A stretch of 64,000 nucleotides of DNA, taken from the NCBI GenBank assembly GCA_024226515.1, contig JAAELQ010000138.1, positions 1 to 64,000 on the forward strand, given 5' to 3'. Made by a program: the position numbers and the translations under genes. Under the pieces are notes generated by a model. It was given only the letters and a program-made list of their open reading frames with translations, had not been told where the DNA came from and searched no databases. Numbering within the stretch: position 1 is the stretch's first letter; every line of letters starts with the position of its first letter. Positions 55,777 to 64,000 of this stretch are shown piece after piece. Source of the DNA: a bacterium (GTDB lineage: Bacteria; Acidobacteriota; Polarisedimenticolia; Polarisedimenticolales; Polarisedimenticolaceae).

Positions 55777-57474
55777 TCAGGACGCGGCTTGTTGCGCCTC
55801 GTCGAGCAATCGCAGCCCTTCCATCAGCAGGAACATCGCGTCCTGCTGCAGGCTGTTGTGCTCGCACTTCTCGCCGTGCTCGATGACGAACTGCCCCTCG
55901 AGCCAGCGGCACATCTCGTAGAACGCTTCCTCGCCCCGGTTCTGGTCGGTCTGGGCGTGCTTGGCCGACCCGTTGTCGAACCAGATCTGCCCCTTGTTGC
56001 CGTCGGAGGTCACGGTGAGGCATGCGGTCTTCATGCCCATGGCCAGGGTCTGGATGATGTCGGGCAGGCTCAGGTTCTCGAGGTCGCCGTGGATGCCGCG
56101 GCGCACCTTGCGCGAGGCGTTCTCCTGGCGAATCGCCTCTCGGGTCAGGATGTTCTCGACACGCGCCACGAGCTCTTCGAGGTCGTCGGTCTTGGACAGG
56201 AACTCGTCCACACCCTGGCGCAGCGCGCGGATCTTCAGCACGCGGTCTTGCCCCGCGGACATGAAGGCGAACGGGATGCGACACAGATCCTCGTCGGCGC
56301 GGACCTCCTGGAACAACTCGAACGCCTCGGCCGAATCGCCGTCGACGTCGACCAGCACCAGGTCGGGCGGCTGCTTGAGCAACTGCGACAGGGCCTTGTC
56401 GTAGTTCTTGGACTCGATCGCCTGCAGCCCCTCGTTGACGAAACGCATCTTCAGCAGACGGCGGAAGTTCTCCTGCTCGTCGACGATGAGTACGCTCGGC
56501 TTCTTGCTTCCGCTTCGACCCTCGAGCCGCTTGTCCAGCACGTTCTGGAAGCCCTCGACCACCTCGGGGTCGAACTGCTTGCCGGCCTGCTTGATCATCT
56601 CCTGCAGGGCCTGCTCGGGCCCGAGCGCGGATCGGTGCTGCCGCGCCGACGTCATCGCCACGTAGGCGTCGACGACGGCCACGATGCGCGCGCCGAGCGG
56701 GATCTCGCGGCCGCGCAGCGCGTCGGGATAACCCTGCCCGTCGTAGCGCTCGTGATGGTGCCGCACGATCGGCAGGACCTTCCACGGGAATTCGATGTGC
56801 TCGAACAGCCGCAGACTCGCCGTGACGTGCTCCTTCATCTTCTCTTTCTGCTCGTCGGTGTACTCGGCGTCCACGGTGAAGATCTCGGGATCGACGCCGA
56901 CCTTGCCGATGTCGCGGATCAGCGTACCCAGCGCCATCTCCTGCACCGACTGCTCGTCGGCGCCCATCTCCTCGGCGACCGCGCGCACGAGACGCGACGT
57001 CTTGTGGGACGTGCCGCCGAAGAACCGGTCCTCGAGCTCGATCAGTCCGACCAGGACGTCGATGACCTGGATCAGGGCGTCGCAGGCCTCCATGCCCAGC
57101 GAGTTCTCGTCGACCTTCGCGTCCGCGCGCTTGTGGAGTTGCAGCAGGTCGAACAGTTGCCGCGGCTGCAGCAGGTAGTCGTTGTGACCGAGGCGCAGTT
57201 GCTCGTGGGAGTTGCGTACGAGATCGTAATTGGAGAGGACGATCACCGGGCAATCGGGACGCTTGTTCAGCAACCGCGTCTTGAGCTCGGGAGCGGGGAC
57301 GTCGGGCAGGTGCGCTTCGATGAACACGGCCTCGAAAGCCACGCTTTCCAAGGCCTTTTCGGCCTCGGAGCCCGTACCGGCCCGCGTTACGGAGTGACCC
57401 TGCGTCGAAAGCTCTTCGACCAGCGCTTCACGAAGTCGCGCGTTCGCCGCGACGACCAGGAAGTTGCGCTTCAC
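55777..57474 (-). CDS. REC - HD-GYP-like - REC - DUF4388 regulatory protein
   Basis: A 565-residue protein read from GTG after GGGAGGCAAC. Residues ~1-120 are a receiver-like domain in which the phospho-Asp position appears as Glu (VFIEAHLPD). Residues ~130-325 are an HD-GYP domain ([15 protein letters not shown] at 248-250), but the HD dyad is changed to Arg187-Asp188 (LIRDIGKVG). Residues ~330-450 are a second receiver ([23 protein letters not shown] with Asp retained, LSKTDD). Residues ~465-555 are a DUF4388/PATAN-like domain ([28 protein letters not shown]). It may sense or bind c-di-GMP rather than degrade it. A strong promoter lies upstream. Confidence 0.87.
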   Translation of the reverse strand: MKRNFLVVAANARLREALVEELSTQGHSVTRAGTGSEAEKALESVAFEAVFIEAHLPDVPAPELKTRLLNKRPDCPVIVLSNYDLVRNSHEQLRLGHNDYLLQPRQLFDLLQLHKRADAKVDENSLGMEACDALIQVIDVLVGLIELEDRFFGGTSHKTSRLVRAVAEEMGADEQSVQEMALGTLIRDIGKVGVDPEIFTVDAEYTDEQKEKMKEHVTASLRLFEHIEFPWKVLPIVRHHHERYDGQGYPDALRGREIPLGARIVAVVDAYVAMTSARQHRSALGPEQALQEMIKQAGKQFDPEVVEGFQNVLDKRLEGRSGSKKPSVLIVDEQENFRRLLKMRFVNEGLQAIESKNYDKALSQLLKQPPDLVLVDVDGDSAEAFELFQEVRADEDLCRIPFAFMSAGQDRVLKIRALRQGVDEFLSKTDDLEELVARVENILTREAIRQENASRKVRRGIHGDLENLSLPDIIQTLAMGMKTACLTVTSDGNKGQIWFDNGSAKHAQTDQNRGEEAFYEMCRWLEGQFVIEHGEKCEHNSLQQDAMFLLMEGLRLLDEAQQAAS

Positions 57475-57538
57475 GTTGCCTCCCGGAAGTGCCCTGCCGA
57501 CGTTTGACCGTACCGTGGACACAAATGACCCAACGCGA

Positions 57539-57566
57539 AATATAGAGTCGCGATCCCGAAAGTCAA
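57539..57566 (-). promoter_or_regulatory. sigma-70 promoter of the HD-GYP-like regulator
   Basis: On the minus strand TTGACT (57561-57566), a 16-nt spacer and TATATT (57539-57544). It lies in the 105-nt gap between the RND pump stop and the GTG at 57474, so the regulator is separately transcribed. Confidence 0.65.
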
Positions 57567-57579
57567 AAACGAAGGAGAT

Positions 57580-60500
57580 TCAGACCTGACGCTCGGAATC
57601 CGGGCGTTCCGCAGGCCCCAAGAGCCCCGCCACGGCGGCGAGAAACGCCCTGCGGGCGTCGAGGACCAGGCTGAACAGGGAGGGCACGAGGATCAACGTG
57701 AAGACGGTGGATACGAGCAGTCCGCCGATGACGACGCTGCCCAACCCGCGATACAGCTCCGAGCCCGCACCGGGGAACAGCACCAGCGGCAACATGCCCA
57801 GCACGGACGTGCTGACGCTCATGAAGATCGGCCGCATGCGATTGCGCACCGCCTCGCGGATGGCCTCGCGCTGCTCCATCCCCTGCCCGCGGATGTGATT
57901 CAGCGACTGATGCACGATCAGGATCGCGTTGTTGACGACGGTACCGATCAAGATGATGAAGCCGAGCATCGTCAACACGTCGAGCGGCTGGAACGTGGCC
58001 AGGTTGATGATGCGGATCCCGAGAAAGCCACCGAAGGCCGCCAGCGGAACGCTGAACATGATCACCATCGGGTAGAGGAAGCTCTCGAACAGCGCCGAGA
58101 GCAGCAGATAGGTGATGACCAGCGCCAGCAGTAGGTTGAACTGGATGCTGCGCGCGGTCTGCGCCAGCTTGTCCGCCGTGCCGGTCAGTCGCGTCTGGTA
58201 CAGGCCGCCCAGCGCGCCCTCGGCTCGCAGCGGAGCGAGGATCTCCGTCTCGATCACGTCGATCGCCGCCTCGAGCGGCGTCAGCTCGTCGGGCGAGACC
58301 TCGATCGTGATCGTGCGCTCGCGCTCGAAGTGGTTGATCTGCACCGGCCCGTTGGTCACCGAGAGGTCCGCCACGGAACCGAGCGTGACCAGCTTGCCGC
58401 CCGGCGCAGCGATCGGCATCTGCTCCAGCAGATGGGTGCGGTGGGCGAAGCCCTCCTCGGCCATCAGCCGCAGATCGATCTCGCGCCCCTCGTGACGGTA
58501 CTCGCTGGCCTTGGCCCCATCCACCAGGACGCTGACCGCGAATCCCAGCTCGCGATTCGACAGCCCGAGCTCCGCCGCGCGCAGGCGATGCGTGCGCACG
58601 CGCACCTCGGGATTGCCCAGGTCGAGGCTGGGGATCGGCCGCGACTGTGCCGCGGGCAGGTGCTGCATCACGCCGCCGAACACCCTGCCGCCGATCGCGA
58701 TCAACTGCTCCAGATCGGGGCCGGTGATCTGGATGTCGATCGTGCGCCCCTTGCCGCGCCCGCGCTCGAACAGGCTGCGCTGACTGATGACGAAGATCGA
58801 GCCGGGCAACGCGGTGTTGGCCGCACGAAACGGCGGCAGCAGTTCCTTGACGCGCAGTGCGTCGTTCGCCTTGCCGCCCATGAAGGCCAGGCTGTTCAAC
58901 GCCACGAAGAAGTAATTGTCCACTCCGCCACCCGGCAACGCCTGCGCCCCGGGCGAGTTCGGCGGGTGGGCCCACAGGTACTCGACCTCCTCGGTGAAGC
59001 GGTTCTGCAACTCGGTCATCTCGTCCATGCTGTATCCCGGCGGCGGCAGCATCAGACCGAAGACGAAGTTCTGGTTGCCGACCGGCAGATACTCGGTCTT
59101 GGGCAGCATCAGCCAGCTCAGGCCGATCGAGCCGACCGTGAACACGACGACGACCGCCAGGCGCAGCACGACCGAGCCGGTCAGCCGGTGGACCACGCCG
59201 GCGACTCCGTCCGAGACGCCGCGCGCGAGCGTCGCACCGCCCCACAGGTTCCTGTAGCCGGACGCGCCCCTGTCGAGCCGCGAGCGGCCGAGGATCTTGG
59301 CCGACATGCTGGGGATCACGGTGATCGACACGATCAGGCTGATCGCCACGGCGCAGCTGATGGCCAGCGCGATGTCGCCGAACAGTTGCCCGACCTCTTC
59401 CTTCATGAACACGACGGGGACGAACACGGCGATCGTGGTCAGCGTGCTGGCCAGCACGGCGCCCCACACCTCACGGGCGCCCTCGAACGCCGCGTCGGCA
59501 CGCGACTTCCCCATCTGGCGGTGGCGGTAGATGTTCTCCAGCACCACGATCGAGTTGTCGACCACCATGCCTACCGCGAACGCCATGCCGGCCAGGCTGA
59601 TCACGTTCAGCGTGCGGCCGAAGGCGTACATCGCCAGAAACGCCCCGATCACGCTGATCGGAATCGCGGTGGCGATCACCAGCGTACTGGAGCCGCTGCG
59701 CAGGTAGAGCAACAGTACGACGATCGCCAGCGTGCCGCCGACGAACAGGCTCTGCTGCACCAGGTCGATCGCGCTGTCGATGTACTCGGTCTCGTCGTAC
59801 ACCTGATCCAGCCGCAGGCCCATCGGTCCCAGCCGTTCCGTGTTGACCTCGGCGACGGCGCGCTTGAGCCCACCCATCACCTCGAACACGTTCGAGCCGG
59901 GCTCTTTGATGGCGTTGACCGCCAGCACCGGGCGTCCCTTGTTGAACACTCGCGCGGTCGCCTTGCGATAGCTCAGCTCCGCGCGGCCGACGTCGCGCAG
60001 GTAGACCGGAACGTCGTTGCGCAGCGCGACGACGATGTCCTCGATGTCCGCGGCCGACTCGTACTCGCCGATCGTGCGCACGACGTAGCGCCGCTTGCCC
60101 TCGTCGAAATCGCCGCCGCTGTAGTTGCGGTTCTCGCGCTCGAGCGCCGTGGCGACCTGGCCCAGCGTGACCTCGGCACCGGCCAGGCGAGCCGGGTCGA
60201 TGATCACGCGCATCTCGCGTTCCTGGCCGCCGAACACGTTCGAGGCCGAGATGCCGGGCACACGCTCGAACTCCGGTTTGACGAAGTCCTCGATGTAGTC
60301 GAACAGCGTCCAGACGTCGCCCTCGTACGCGTCGTCCTCGGTGGGGACCAAGACGAACCAGCCCACCGCGCCGGCGGCCAGATCGGTCGTGCGGATCACC
60401 GGCTTCTCGGCGTCCGCCGGGTACTGCGGCACCTGCTCCAGCCGGTTCGACACGCGCAGCAGCGCCGCGTCGAGCCCGGTACCGACCTGGAACGTCAACG

Positions 60501-60774
60501 TGATGTTGCCGTAGCCGTCCGAGCTCTCGCTCTCCATCTTGACCAGACCCTCGAGCGACTTGAGCTGTTCCTCCTGCTCGAGGACGATCTCGCGCTCGAC
60601 CTCCGACGGGCTGGCCCCGGGCCACGCCGTGCTGACGGTCACGACGGGATCCTCGACGTCGGGCGTGAGCTGCACCGGGATGCGCAGCAGCGCGATCACG
60701 CCGAACAGCACGACGAGGATCACCCCGACCGTCGTGGTCACGGGGTAACGGATCGCCTGCCGGATCAGCGTCAT
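57580..60774 (-). CDS. RND-family efflux transporter, inner-membrane permease
   Basis: A 1064-residue protein with the RND plan: a TM1 segment (YPVTTTVGVILVVLFGVIALLRIPVQL), large periplasmic loop, TM2-6, second loop and TM8-12. Around TM4 the proton-relay pair is VDNSIVVLENI (Asp406, Asn407) instead of the Asp-Asp of AcrB, a variant found in many relatives. Other features are PDVEDPVVTVSTAWPGASPSEVE near the start and LGFIILIGTVVNNAILIV near the end. It exports drugs, lipids or other hydrophobic compounds with protons. The adaptor gene precedes it with a 4-nt overlap; no outer-membrane channel is in the window. Confidence 0.94.
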   Translation of the reverse strand: MTLIRQAIRYPVTTTVGVILVVLFGVIALLRIPVQLTPDVEDPVVTVSTAWPGASPSEVEREIVLEQEEQLKSLEGLVKMESESSDGYGNITLTFQVGTGLDAALLRVSNRLEQVPQYPADAEKPVIRTTDLAAGAVGWFVLVPTEDDAYEGDVWTLFDYIEDFVKPEFERVPGISASNVFGGQEREMRVIIDPARLAGAEVTLGQVATALERENRNYSGGDFDEGKRRYVVRTIGEYESAADIEDIVVALRNDVPVYLRDVGRAELSYRKATARVFNKGRPVLAVNAIKEPGSNVFEVMGGLKRAVAEVNTERLGPMGLRLDQVYDETEYIDSAIDLVQQSLFVGGTLAIVVLLLYLRSGSSTLVIATAIPISVIGAFLAMYAFGRTLNVISLAGMAFAVGMVVDNSIVVLENIYRHRQMGKSRADAAFEGAREVWGAVLASTLTTIAVFVPVVFMKEEVGQLFGDIALAISCAVAISLIVSITVIPSMSAKILGRSRLDRGASGYRNLWGGATLARGVSDGVAGVVHRLTGSVVLRLAVVVVFTVGSIGLSWLMLPKTEYLPVGNQNFVFGLMLPPPGYSMDEMTELQNRFTEEVEYLWAHPPNSPGAQALPGGGVDNYFFVALNSLAFMGGKANDALRVKELLPPFRAANTALPGSIFVISQRSLFERGRGKGRTIDIQITGPDLEQLIAIGGRVFGGVMQHLPAAQSRPIPSLDLGNPEVRVRTHRLRAAELGLSNRELGFAVSVLVDGAKASEYRHEGREIDLRLMAEEGFAHRTHLLEQMPIAAPGGKLVTLGSVADLSVTNGPVQINHFERERTITIEVSPDELTPLEAAIDVIETEILAPLRAEGALGGLYQTRLTGTADKLAQTARSIQFNLLLALVITYLLLSALFESFLYPMVIMFSVPLAAFGGFLGIRIINLATFQPLDVLTMLGFIILIGTVVNNAILIVHQSLNHIRGQGMEQREAIREAVRNRMRPIFMSVSTSVLGMLPLVLFPGAGSELYRGLGSVVIGGLLVSTVFTLILVPSLFSLVLDARRAFLAAVAGLLGPAERPDSERQV

Positions 60775-61847
60775 GGCAGCCGGTACTCCTGAGCCGTGGG
60801 CGAGACCTGCTGCCCCGGCATCAGCCGCTCGTTGCCACGCGTGACCACGCGCTGGCCGGCGACGAGCGGGCCGTCGACGACGATCCAGTCGCCCACGCCC
60901 TGACCGCTCTTCACGCTGACCGGCTCGACGGTGTCGTCTTCGTTGATGCGGTAGACGACCTCCTCCAGACCCTGACGCACGACGGCGTCCTTCGGCAGCA
61001 GCAGCGCGCGGCGCGATTCGCCGACGGGCAAGGCGACCTCGGCCAGCATGCCCACGCCGACGCGACCCTCGGGGTCACGGAAGCGGACCTTCACCGGGAA
61101 CGTGCGCGCGACCGGATCGGCGCGCGGGATCACCGCCTCGATCTTGCCCTCCAGCCGAAGCCCCGGCAGCGACTCGAACAGGATCGCCGTGCGATCGCCG
61201 TGCTCGAGGCGAACGAAGTGCCGCTCGGGCACCTCGACGCGCAGCTCGAGCCGGTCGAGCGAGACCATCTCGGCGACCGCCCCCCCCAGCGCAACCCACT
61301 GCCCCACCTCGGTCATCTTGCGCACGATGACGCCGCTGAACGGCGCGCGGATCTCGCTGCGCCGCAGGTCTTCTTCGAAACGGGCGATCTCGGCCTCGGT
61401 CTGATCGACGCGACCGAGCCACGCCGTCGACTCGGACATCGCGTCGTCCAGCTCGTCCTGGGAGATCACGCTTCCGTCGAACAGGTGCTGCGCGCGCCCG
61501 AGCTTGCTCTCGGCAAGCTCGAGTCGGGCGCGCGCCTCCTTGAGGCGGCCGCGTGCCGCCCGCAGCTGCAACTCGACGTTGGTCGAGTCGATGCGCACGA
61601 GCGCACTCCCGGCCGCGACGCGCTGCCCCTCGCGCGCCACGATCTCGACGACGCGGCCGGCAACCTCGCCCGCGACGACACCGGCCGTGGTCGGCTCGAC
61701 AGTGGCGGGCAGACGAATCTCGCCGCGCATCTCGTGCTCGGTCACCGGCGTGAAGCGAACGGGTGGACCTTCCGCCGCGAGGACGAGGAACGTCGCGCAG
61801 CACAGCACGGCGAAAGGCACGAGCGGCCTGAAGCGGGGTAGGGACAT
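60771..61847 (-). CDS. RND efflux periplasmic adaptor (membrane fusion protein)
   Basis: A 358-residue protein with a signal segment (LVPFAVLCCATFLVLAAEG). The fold runs from an N-terminal beta part (IRLPATVEPTTAGVVAGEVAGRVVEIVAREGQRVAAGSALVRID, lipoyl-like half-motif), a coiled-coil hairpin (~85-150) and the second lipoyl half (IRAPFSGVIVRKMTEVGQWVALGG), to the beta-barrel (LELRVEVPERHFVRLEHGD) and a membrane-proximal domain. It links the permease to an outer-membrane channel. Its start overlaps no other gene, and it overlaps the permease gene by 4 nt (ATGA). Confidence 0.92.
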   Translation of the reverse strand: MSLPRFRPLVPFAVLCCATFLVLAAEGPPVRFTPVTEHEMRGEIRLPATVEPTTAGVVAGEVAGRVVEIVAREGQRVAAGSALVRIDSTNVELQLRAARGRLKEARARLELAESKLGRAQHLFDGSVISQDELDDAMSESTAWLGRVDQTEAEIARFEEDLRRSEIRAPFSGVIVRKMTEVGQWVALGGAVAEMVSLDRLELRVEVPERHFVRLEHGDRTAILFESLPGLRLEGKIEAVIPRADPVARTFPVKVRFRDPEGRVGVGMLAEVALPVGESRRALLLPKDAVVRQGLEEVVYRINEDDTVEPVSVKSGQGVGDWIVVDGPLVAGQRVVTRGNERLMPGQQVSPTAQEYRLP

Positions 61848-61859
61848 GTCTTGACCGAT

Positions 61860-61888
61860 CCTCCGTAGCGGCCGAGAGGCCGCGGAGG
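61860..61888 (-). promoter_or_regulatory. inverted repeat upstream of the RND adaptor gene
   Basis: CCTCCG and CGGAGG flank a 5-bp CGGCC/GGCCG stem with a GAGA (TCTC) loop and a 3-nt bulge. On the minus strand the outer arm holds the GGAGG 12 nt before the adaptor ATG. It may be an operator for a repressor or an RNA hairpin hiding the ribosome binding site. Confidence 0.35.
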
Positions 61889-61935
61889 AGGACAGTCTAT
61901 CGCGAACGACGCCGGGGCAACAGACCCCCGAAGTC

Positions 61936-61941
61936 TATACT
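61936..61941 (+). promoter_or_regulatory. -10-like box TATACT upstream of the GT2 gene
   Basis: TATACT with nine bases to the TTG start at 61951. No Shine-Dalgarno is present. The -35 region is not recognisable. Confidence 0.4.
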
Positions 61942-61950
61942 CACTGCCCC

Positions 61951-62967
61951 TTGGCCACCGCGATTCCACGCATCTCGATCCTGCTTCCCGCGCGAAATGC
62001 GGAGCAGACGATCGACGCCTGCCTACGCAGCCTGATGCGACAGACGGAGCGGGACTGGGAGTGCGTGCTCGTCGACGACGGCTCGACCGATCGCACGGCG
62101 GACCTGGCGCGCGAGGTCGCCGGTTCCGACCGCAGACTGCGCATCGAGACCTCCTCCCATCGTGGCCTCGTGGCGACGTTGAACGCAGGCCTGGAGCAGT
62201 GTCGCGCAGAACTCGTCGCTCGCATGGACTCCGACGACGTGATGCACCGCGAGCGGCTGGCGAGACAGCTCTCGCACCTGGAACGCCACCCGGACCACGC
62301 GGCCGTCGGCTGTCACGTGCGGATGTTCCCACGCGATGAGCTGCGTGACGGGTCGAGGAACTACGAGAAGTGGATCAACGGCATCTGCGATGCGGACGGA
62401 GTGCGACGCGAGCGGTTCGTCGAATGCCCGGTGGCCCATCCGGCGTTGATGCTGCGCCGCGACGAGTTGACGTCGCTCGGCGGGTACCGCGACATGGGCT
62501 GGCCCGAGGACTATGACCTGTTGCTGCGACTCGCCGTCGCGGAGCGCAAGGTGGGCATCGTGCCGCAACGTCTGCTCTGCTGGCGCGACGGACCGACGCG
62601 CCTCTCGCGCACGGCCGAGGAGTACGGGCTGGACCGCTTCACCGCGTGCAAGGCCGCCTTCCTCGCCGCCGGCTTCCTCGCCGCACGGGAGCGTTACGTG
62701 TTGTGGGGTTACGGCTCGACGGGGCGCGCCCTACGACGCGCGCTCGCCGAGCACGGCAAGCACCCTTCACATATTGTCGAGCTGCACCGCGGGCGCCTCG
62801 GCAACATCATTCACGGAGCGCCGGTGATTCCACCCACCGCGCTGCGCGACATCCCGCGCGCGCCGCTGCTGGTCTCGGTCGCCGGGGCCGGCCCGCGCGA
62901 CGAGATCCGCGCCGAGCTGACGGCAATGGGCTTCAGCGAAACCCACGACTTCTACTGCACCGCCTGA
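61951..62967 (+). CDS. GT2-family glycosyltransferase with C-terminal Rossmann-like domain
   Basis: A 338-residue protein read from TTG, since no ATG or GTG allows the conserved N-terminus. Residues ~5-235 are a GT-A fold: ISILLPARNAEQTIDACLRSL, CVLVDDGSTDRT, the DxD motif in ARMDSDDVMHRERL, and GWPEDYDLLLRLAVA. From residue ~248 a second domain follows, with RYVLWGYGSTGRALRRALAEHGK (Gly-rich nucleotide-binding-like loop) and ending near HDFYCTA. This tail looks like the N-terminal part of PglD-type sugar acyltransferases, which is an unusual fusion. Probably in polysaccharide or glycoprotein synthesis; sugar unknown. Confidence 0.82.
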   Translation: MATAIPRISILLPARNAEQTIDACLRSLMRQTERDWECVLVDDGSTDRTADLAREVAGSDRRLRIETSSHRGLVATLNAGLEQCRAELVARMDSDDVMHRERLARQLSHLERHPDHAAVGCHVRMFPRDELRDGSRNYEKWINGICDADGVRRERFVECPVAHPALMLRRDELTSLGGYRDMGWPEDYDLLLRLAVAERKVGIVPQRLLCWRDGPTRLSRTAEEYGLDRFTACKAAFLAAGFLAARERYVLWGYGSTGRALRRALAEHGKHPSHIVELHRGRLGNIIHGAPVIPPTALRDIPRAPLLVSVAGAGPRDEIRAELTAMGFSETHDFYCTA

Positions 62968-62976
62968 GCGGTGCGT

Positions 62977-62982
62977 TATGCT
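62977..62982 (+). promoter_or_regulatory. -10-like box TATGCT, 6 nt before the Nramp-like ATG
   Basis: TATGCT ends at 62982 and the ATG begins at 62989. No Shine-Dalgarno lies between. The spacing matches the leaderless pattern seen at 4235 and 14270. Confidence 0.4.
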
Positions 62983-62988
62983 CCGCCG

Positions 62989-64000
62989 ATGGCGGAGAGG
63001 CGAAACGACGGCAAGGGAGTGCTCGGCTTGCTCGCCGTGGTCGGCCCCGGCGTGGCGATCGCGGCGACCGGGGTAGGGGCCGGCGACCTGGTGGCGGCCG
63101 CCGTCTCGGGCAGCCGCTTCGGATTCGCCGTGGTGTGGGCCGCGGTCGCGGGCGCCGGGCTGAAGTTCGTGCTGAACGAGGGCCTCGCGCGCTGGCAACT
63201 GGCGACCGGGACGACGCTGCTCGAAGGCTGGGCCGAGCACCTCGGACGCTGGGTGCAGTACGCCTTCATGATCTACCTCGTGATCTGGTCGTTCGTCGTC
63301 GGCGGCGCGCTGATCTCGGCTTGCGGCCTCGCGGGGCACGCGCTGGTTCCGGCGCTGAGCGTCGAGGCGTGGGGCGTCGTGCACTCGATTGTCGCGGCGC
63401 TGTTCGTGCTGGCCGGCGGCTACAAACCGTTCGAGCTGCTCGTGAAGATCGTCATCGCCGTCATGTTCGTGACGCTGGTCGGCAGCGCCGTGCTCGTCGA
63501 CTCTCCCGTCGTGAGCATGGTGCGCACGGTCGGCGAGGCCTCGATCCCACGCGACGGCGTGCGCTACATCCTGGGCGTCATCGGCGGCGTCGGCGGTAGC
63601 GTGACGATGCTGTCCTACGGCTACTGGATCCGCGAGAAGGGCTGGGTCGGGAAATCGTCCCTGCGCACCGTCCGCGTCGACCTCGCGGTGGCCTACGTGC
63701 TGACCGGTGTGTTCGGCGTGGCGATGATGGTTCTGGCGGCGCACGTGCTGCACGGTACGGGTGCGGAGATCAAGGGTGCTGGCGGCGCGTTGACGATGAG
63801 CGACATGGTCGGCGACGTGCTCGGCCGCGCGGGACGTGTGACGTTTCTCGTCGGCTTCTGGGGCGCCGTCTTCACCTCGATGCTGGGCGTGTGGCAGGGC
63901 CTCCCGTACCTGTTCGTCGACTTCGTCGCCCTCCTCCGGGGTACGTCCCGCGAGGACCGCCTCGAACGACTCTCGACGCGGTCGCCCTGGTACCGCGGCT
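62989..64000 (+). CDS. Nramp-related metal-ion transporter (3' partial)
   Basis: The frame is open from ATG at 62989 to the window end (337 residues, unfinished). It has many membrane helices; the first includes VVGPGVAIAATGVGAGDLVAAAVSG and is followed by KFVLNEGLARWQLATGTTLLEGW. These mark the bacterial Nramp-related branch. The canonical TM1 DPGN and TM6 MPH metal-binding motifs are not seen: TM1 has GPG...GAGD, and the TM6 region reads GVGGSVTMLSYGYWIREKGW. The transported ion may thus differ from Mn2+/Fe2+. It starts 21 nt after the glycosyltransferase stop. Confidence 0.8.
   Translation, partial: MAERRNDGKGVLGLLAVVGPGVAIAATGVGAGDLVAAAVSGSRFGFAVVWAAVAGAGLKFVLNEGLARWQLATGTTLLEGWAEHLGRWVQYAFMIYLVIWSFVVGGALISACGLAGHALVPALSVEAWGVVHSIVAALFVLAGGYKPFELLVKIVIAVMFVTLVGSAVLVDSPVVSMVRTVGEASIPRDGVRYILGVIGGVGGSVTMLSYGYWIREKGWVGKSSLRTVRVDLAVAYVLTGVFGVAMMVLAAHVLHGTGAEIKGAGGALTMSDMVGDVLGRAGRVTFLVGFWGAVFTSMLGVWQGLPYLFVDFVALLRGTSREDRLERLSTRSPWYRG

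Noticed and set aside
58330..60792. An 820-residue plus-strand frame across the RND permease
   Set aside because: His/Asp/Arg/Gln-rich shadow of the permease with no recognisable domain; the opposite strand has unmistakable RND motifs.

Overview
The window is a G+C-rich bacterial chromosome segment, densely packed and coding on both strands. I see no phage genes, insertion sequences, CRISPR arrays or rRNA. The organism is Gram-negative: it has lipoprotein signals, an RND pump, TonB-C and beta-barrel-like proteins. It uses the non-mevalonate isoprenoid route (IspH) and a low-potential 2-oxoacid:ferredoxin oxidoreductase. Two membrane Ser/Thr kinases with kinesin-light-chain-type TPR tails (one beside an atypical ECF sigma factor), several thrombospondin-type-3 (TSP3) proteins, and CHAT, MopE and dockerin modules fit an Acidobacteriota-type or similar soil/sediment lineage. 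This assignment is inference from gene style, not from a marker gene.

Layout. 1-6.1 kb: the end of an unknown gene, a secreted TSP3 protein with a decayed TSP3 remnant behind it, a GNAT acetyltransferase, a GT28-like glycosyltransferase, a barrel-like exported protein and a bacterial Popeye-like cyclic-nucleotide-binding membrane protein. 6-12.2 kb: a TPR-CHAT protease-like lipoprotein, a BepA-like M48 lipoprotein protease, an exported Cys-rich protein and BioY. 12.2-21.4 kb: a GT-C glycosyltransferase with TPR tail, ECF sigma plus Ser/Thr kinase, a POT peptide transporter, a GIY-YIG protein, a DUF1579-like protein and a HEAT-repeat protein. 21.5-28.3 kb: tRNA-Asp with its promoter, a giant FG-GAP/TSP3 secreted protein and an inositol-monophosphatase-family phosphatase.

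28.5-34.1 kb: a small exported protein behind a structured leader, then a translationally coupled six-gene operon. It encodes a Sel1/TonB-C protein, a secreted metzincin protease ending in a dockerin-like pair, a lipoprotein with a cohesin-like domain, a K+-channel-like protein and two exported proteins. A dockerin protease next to a membrane-anchored cohesin suggests a private surface-docking pair and is the most interesting system here. 34.1-39.4 kb: envelope proteins (two DUF4136 paralogues, a large three-module protein with a Gly/Tyr-rich stretch, a small Ig-like protein) around an enoyl-CoA hydratase-family enzyme.

39.4-48.6 kb: a tiny acidic protein, a second TPR kinase with a non-RD loop, a hemerythrin-like protein, then korAB behind a sigma-54-like promoter, followed by a large PFOR-like protein that seems to lack the Fe-S centres. 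48.6-64 kb: methyltransferase, IspH, an S9 oligopeptidase, a SWIM-SNF2 helicase, a REC/HD-GYP/REC/DUF4388 regulator, an RND efflux pair, a GT2 glycosyltransferase and a partial Nramp-like transporter cut by the window end.

Two architectural habits recur. Convergent gene pairs end within a few bases of each other, three times sharing a CTAG in which both stop codons overlap. Several genes have a TAnnnT -10-like box 6-7 nt before a start codon with no Shine-Dalgarno, which suggests leaderless mRNAs.
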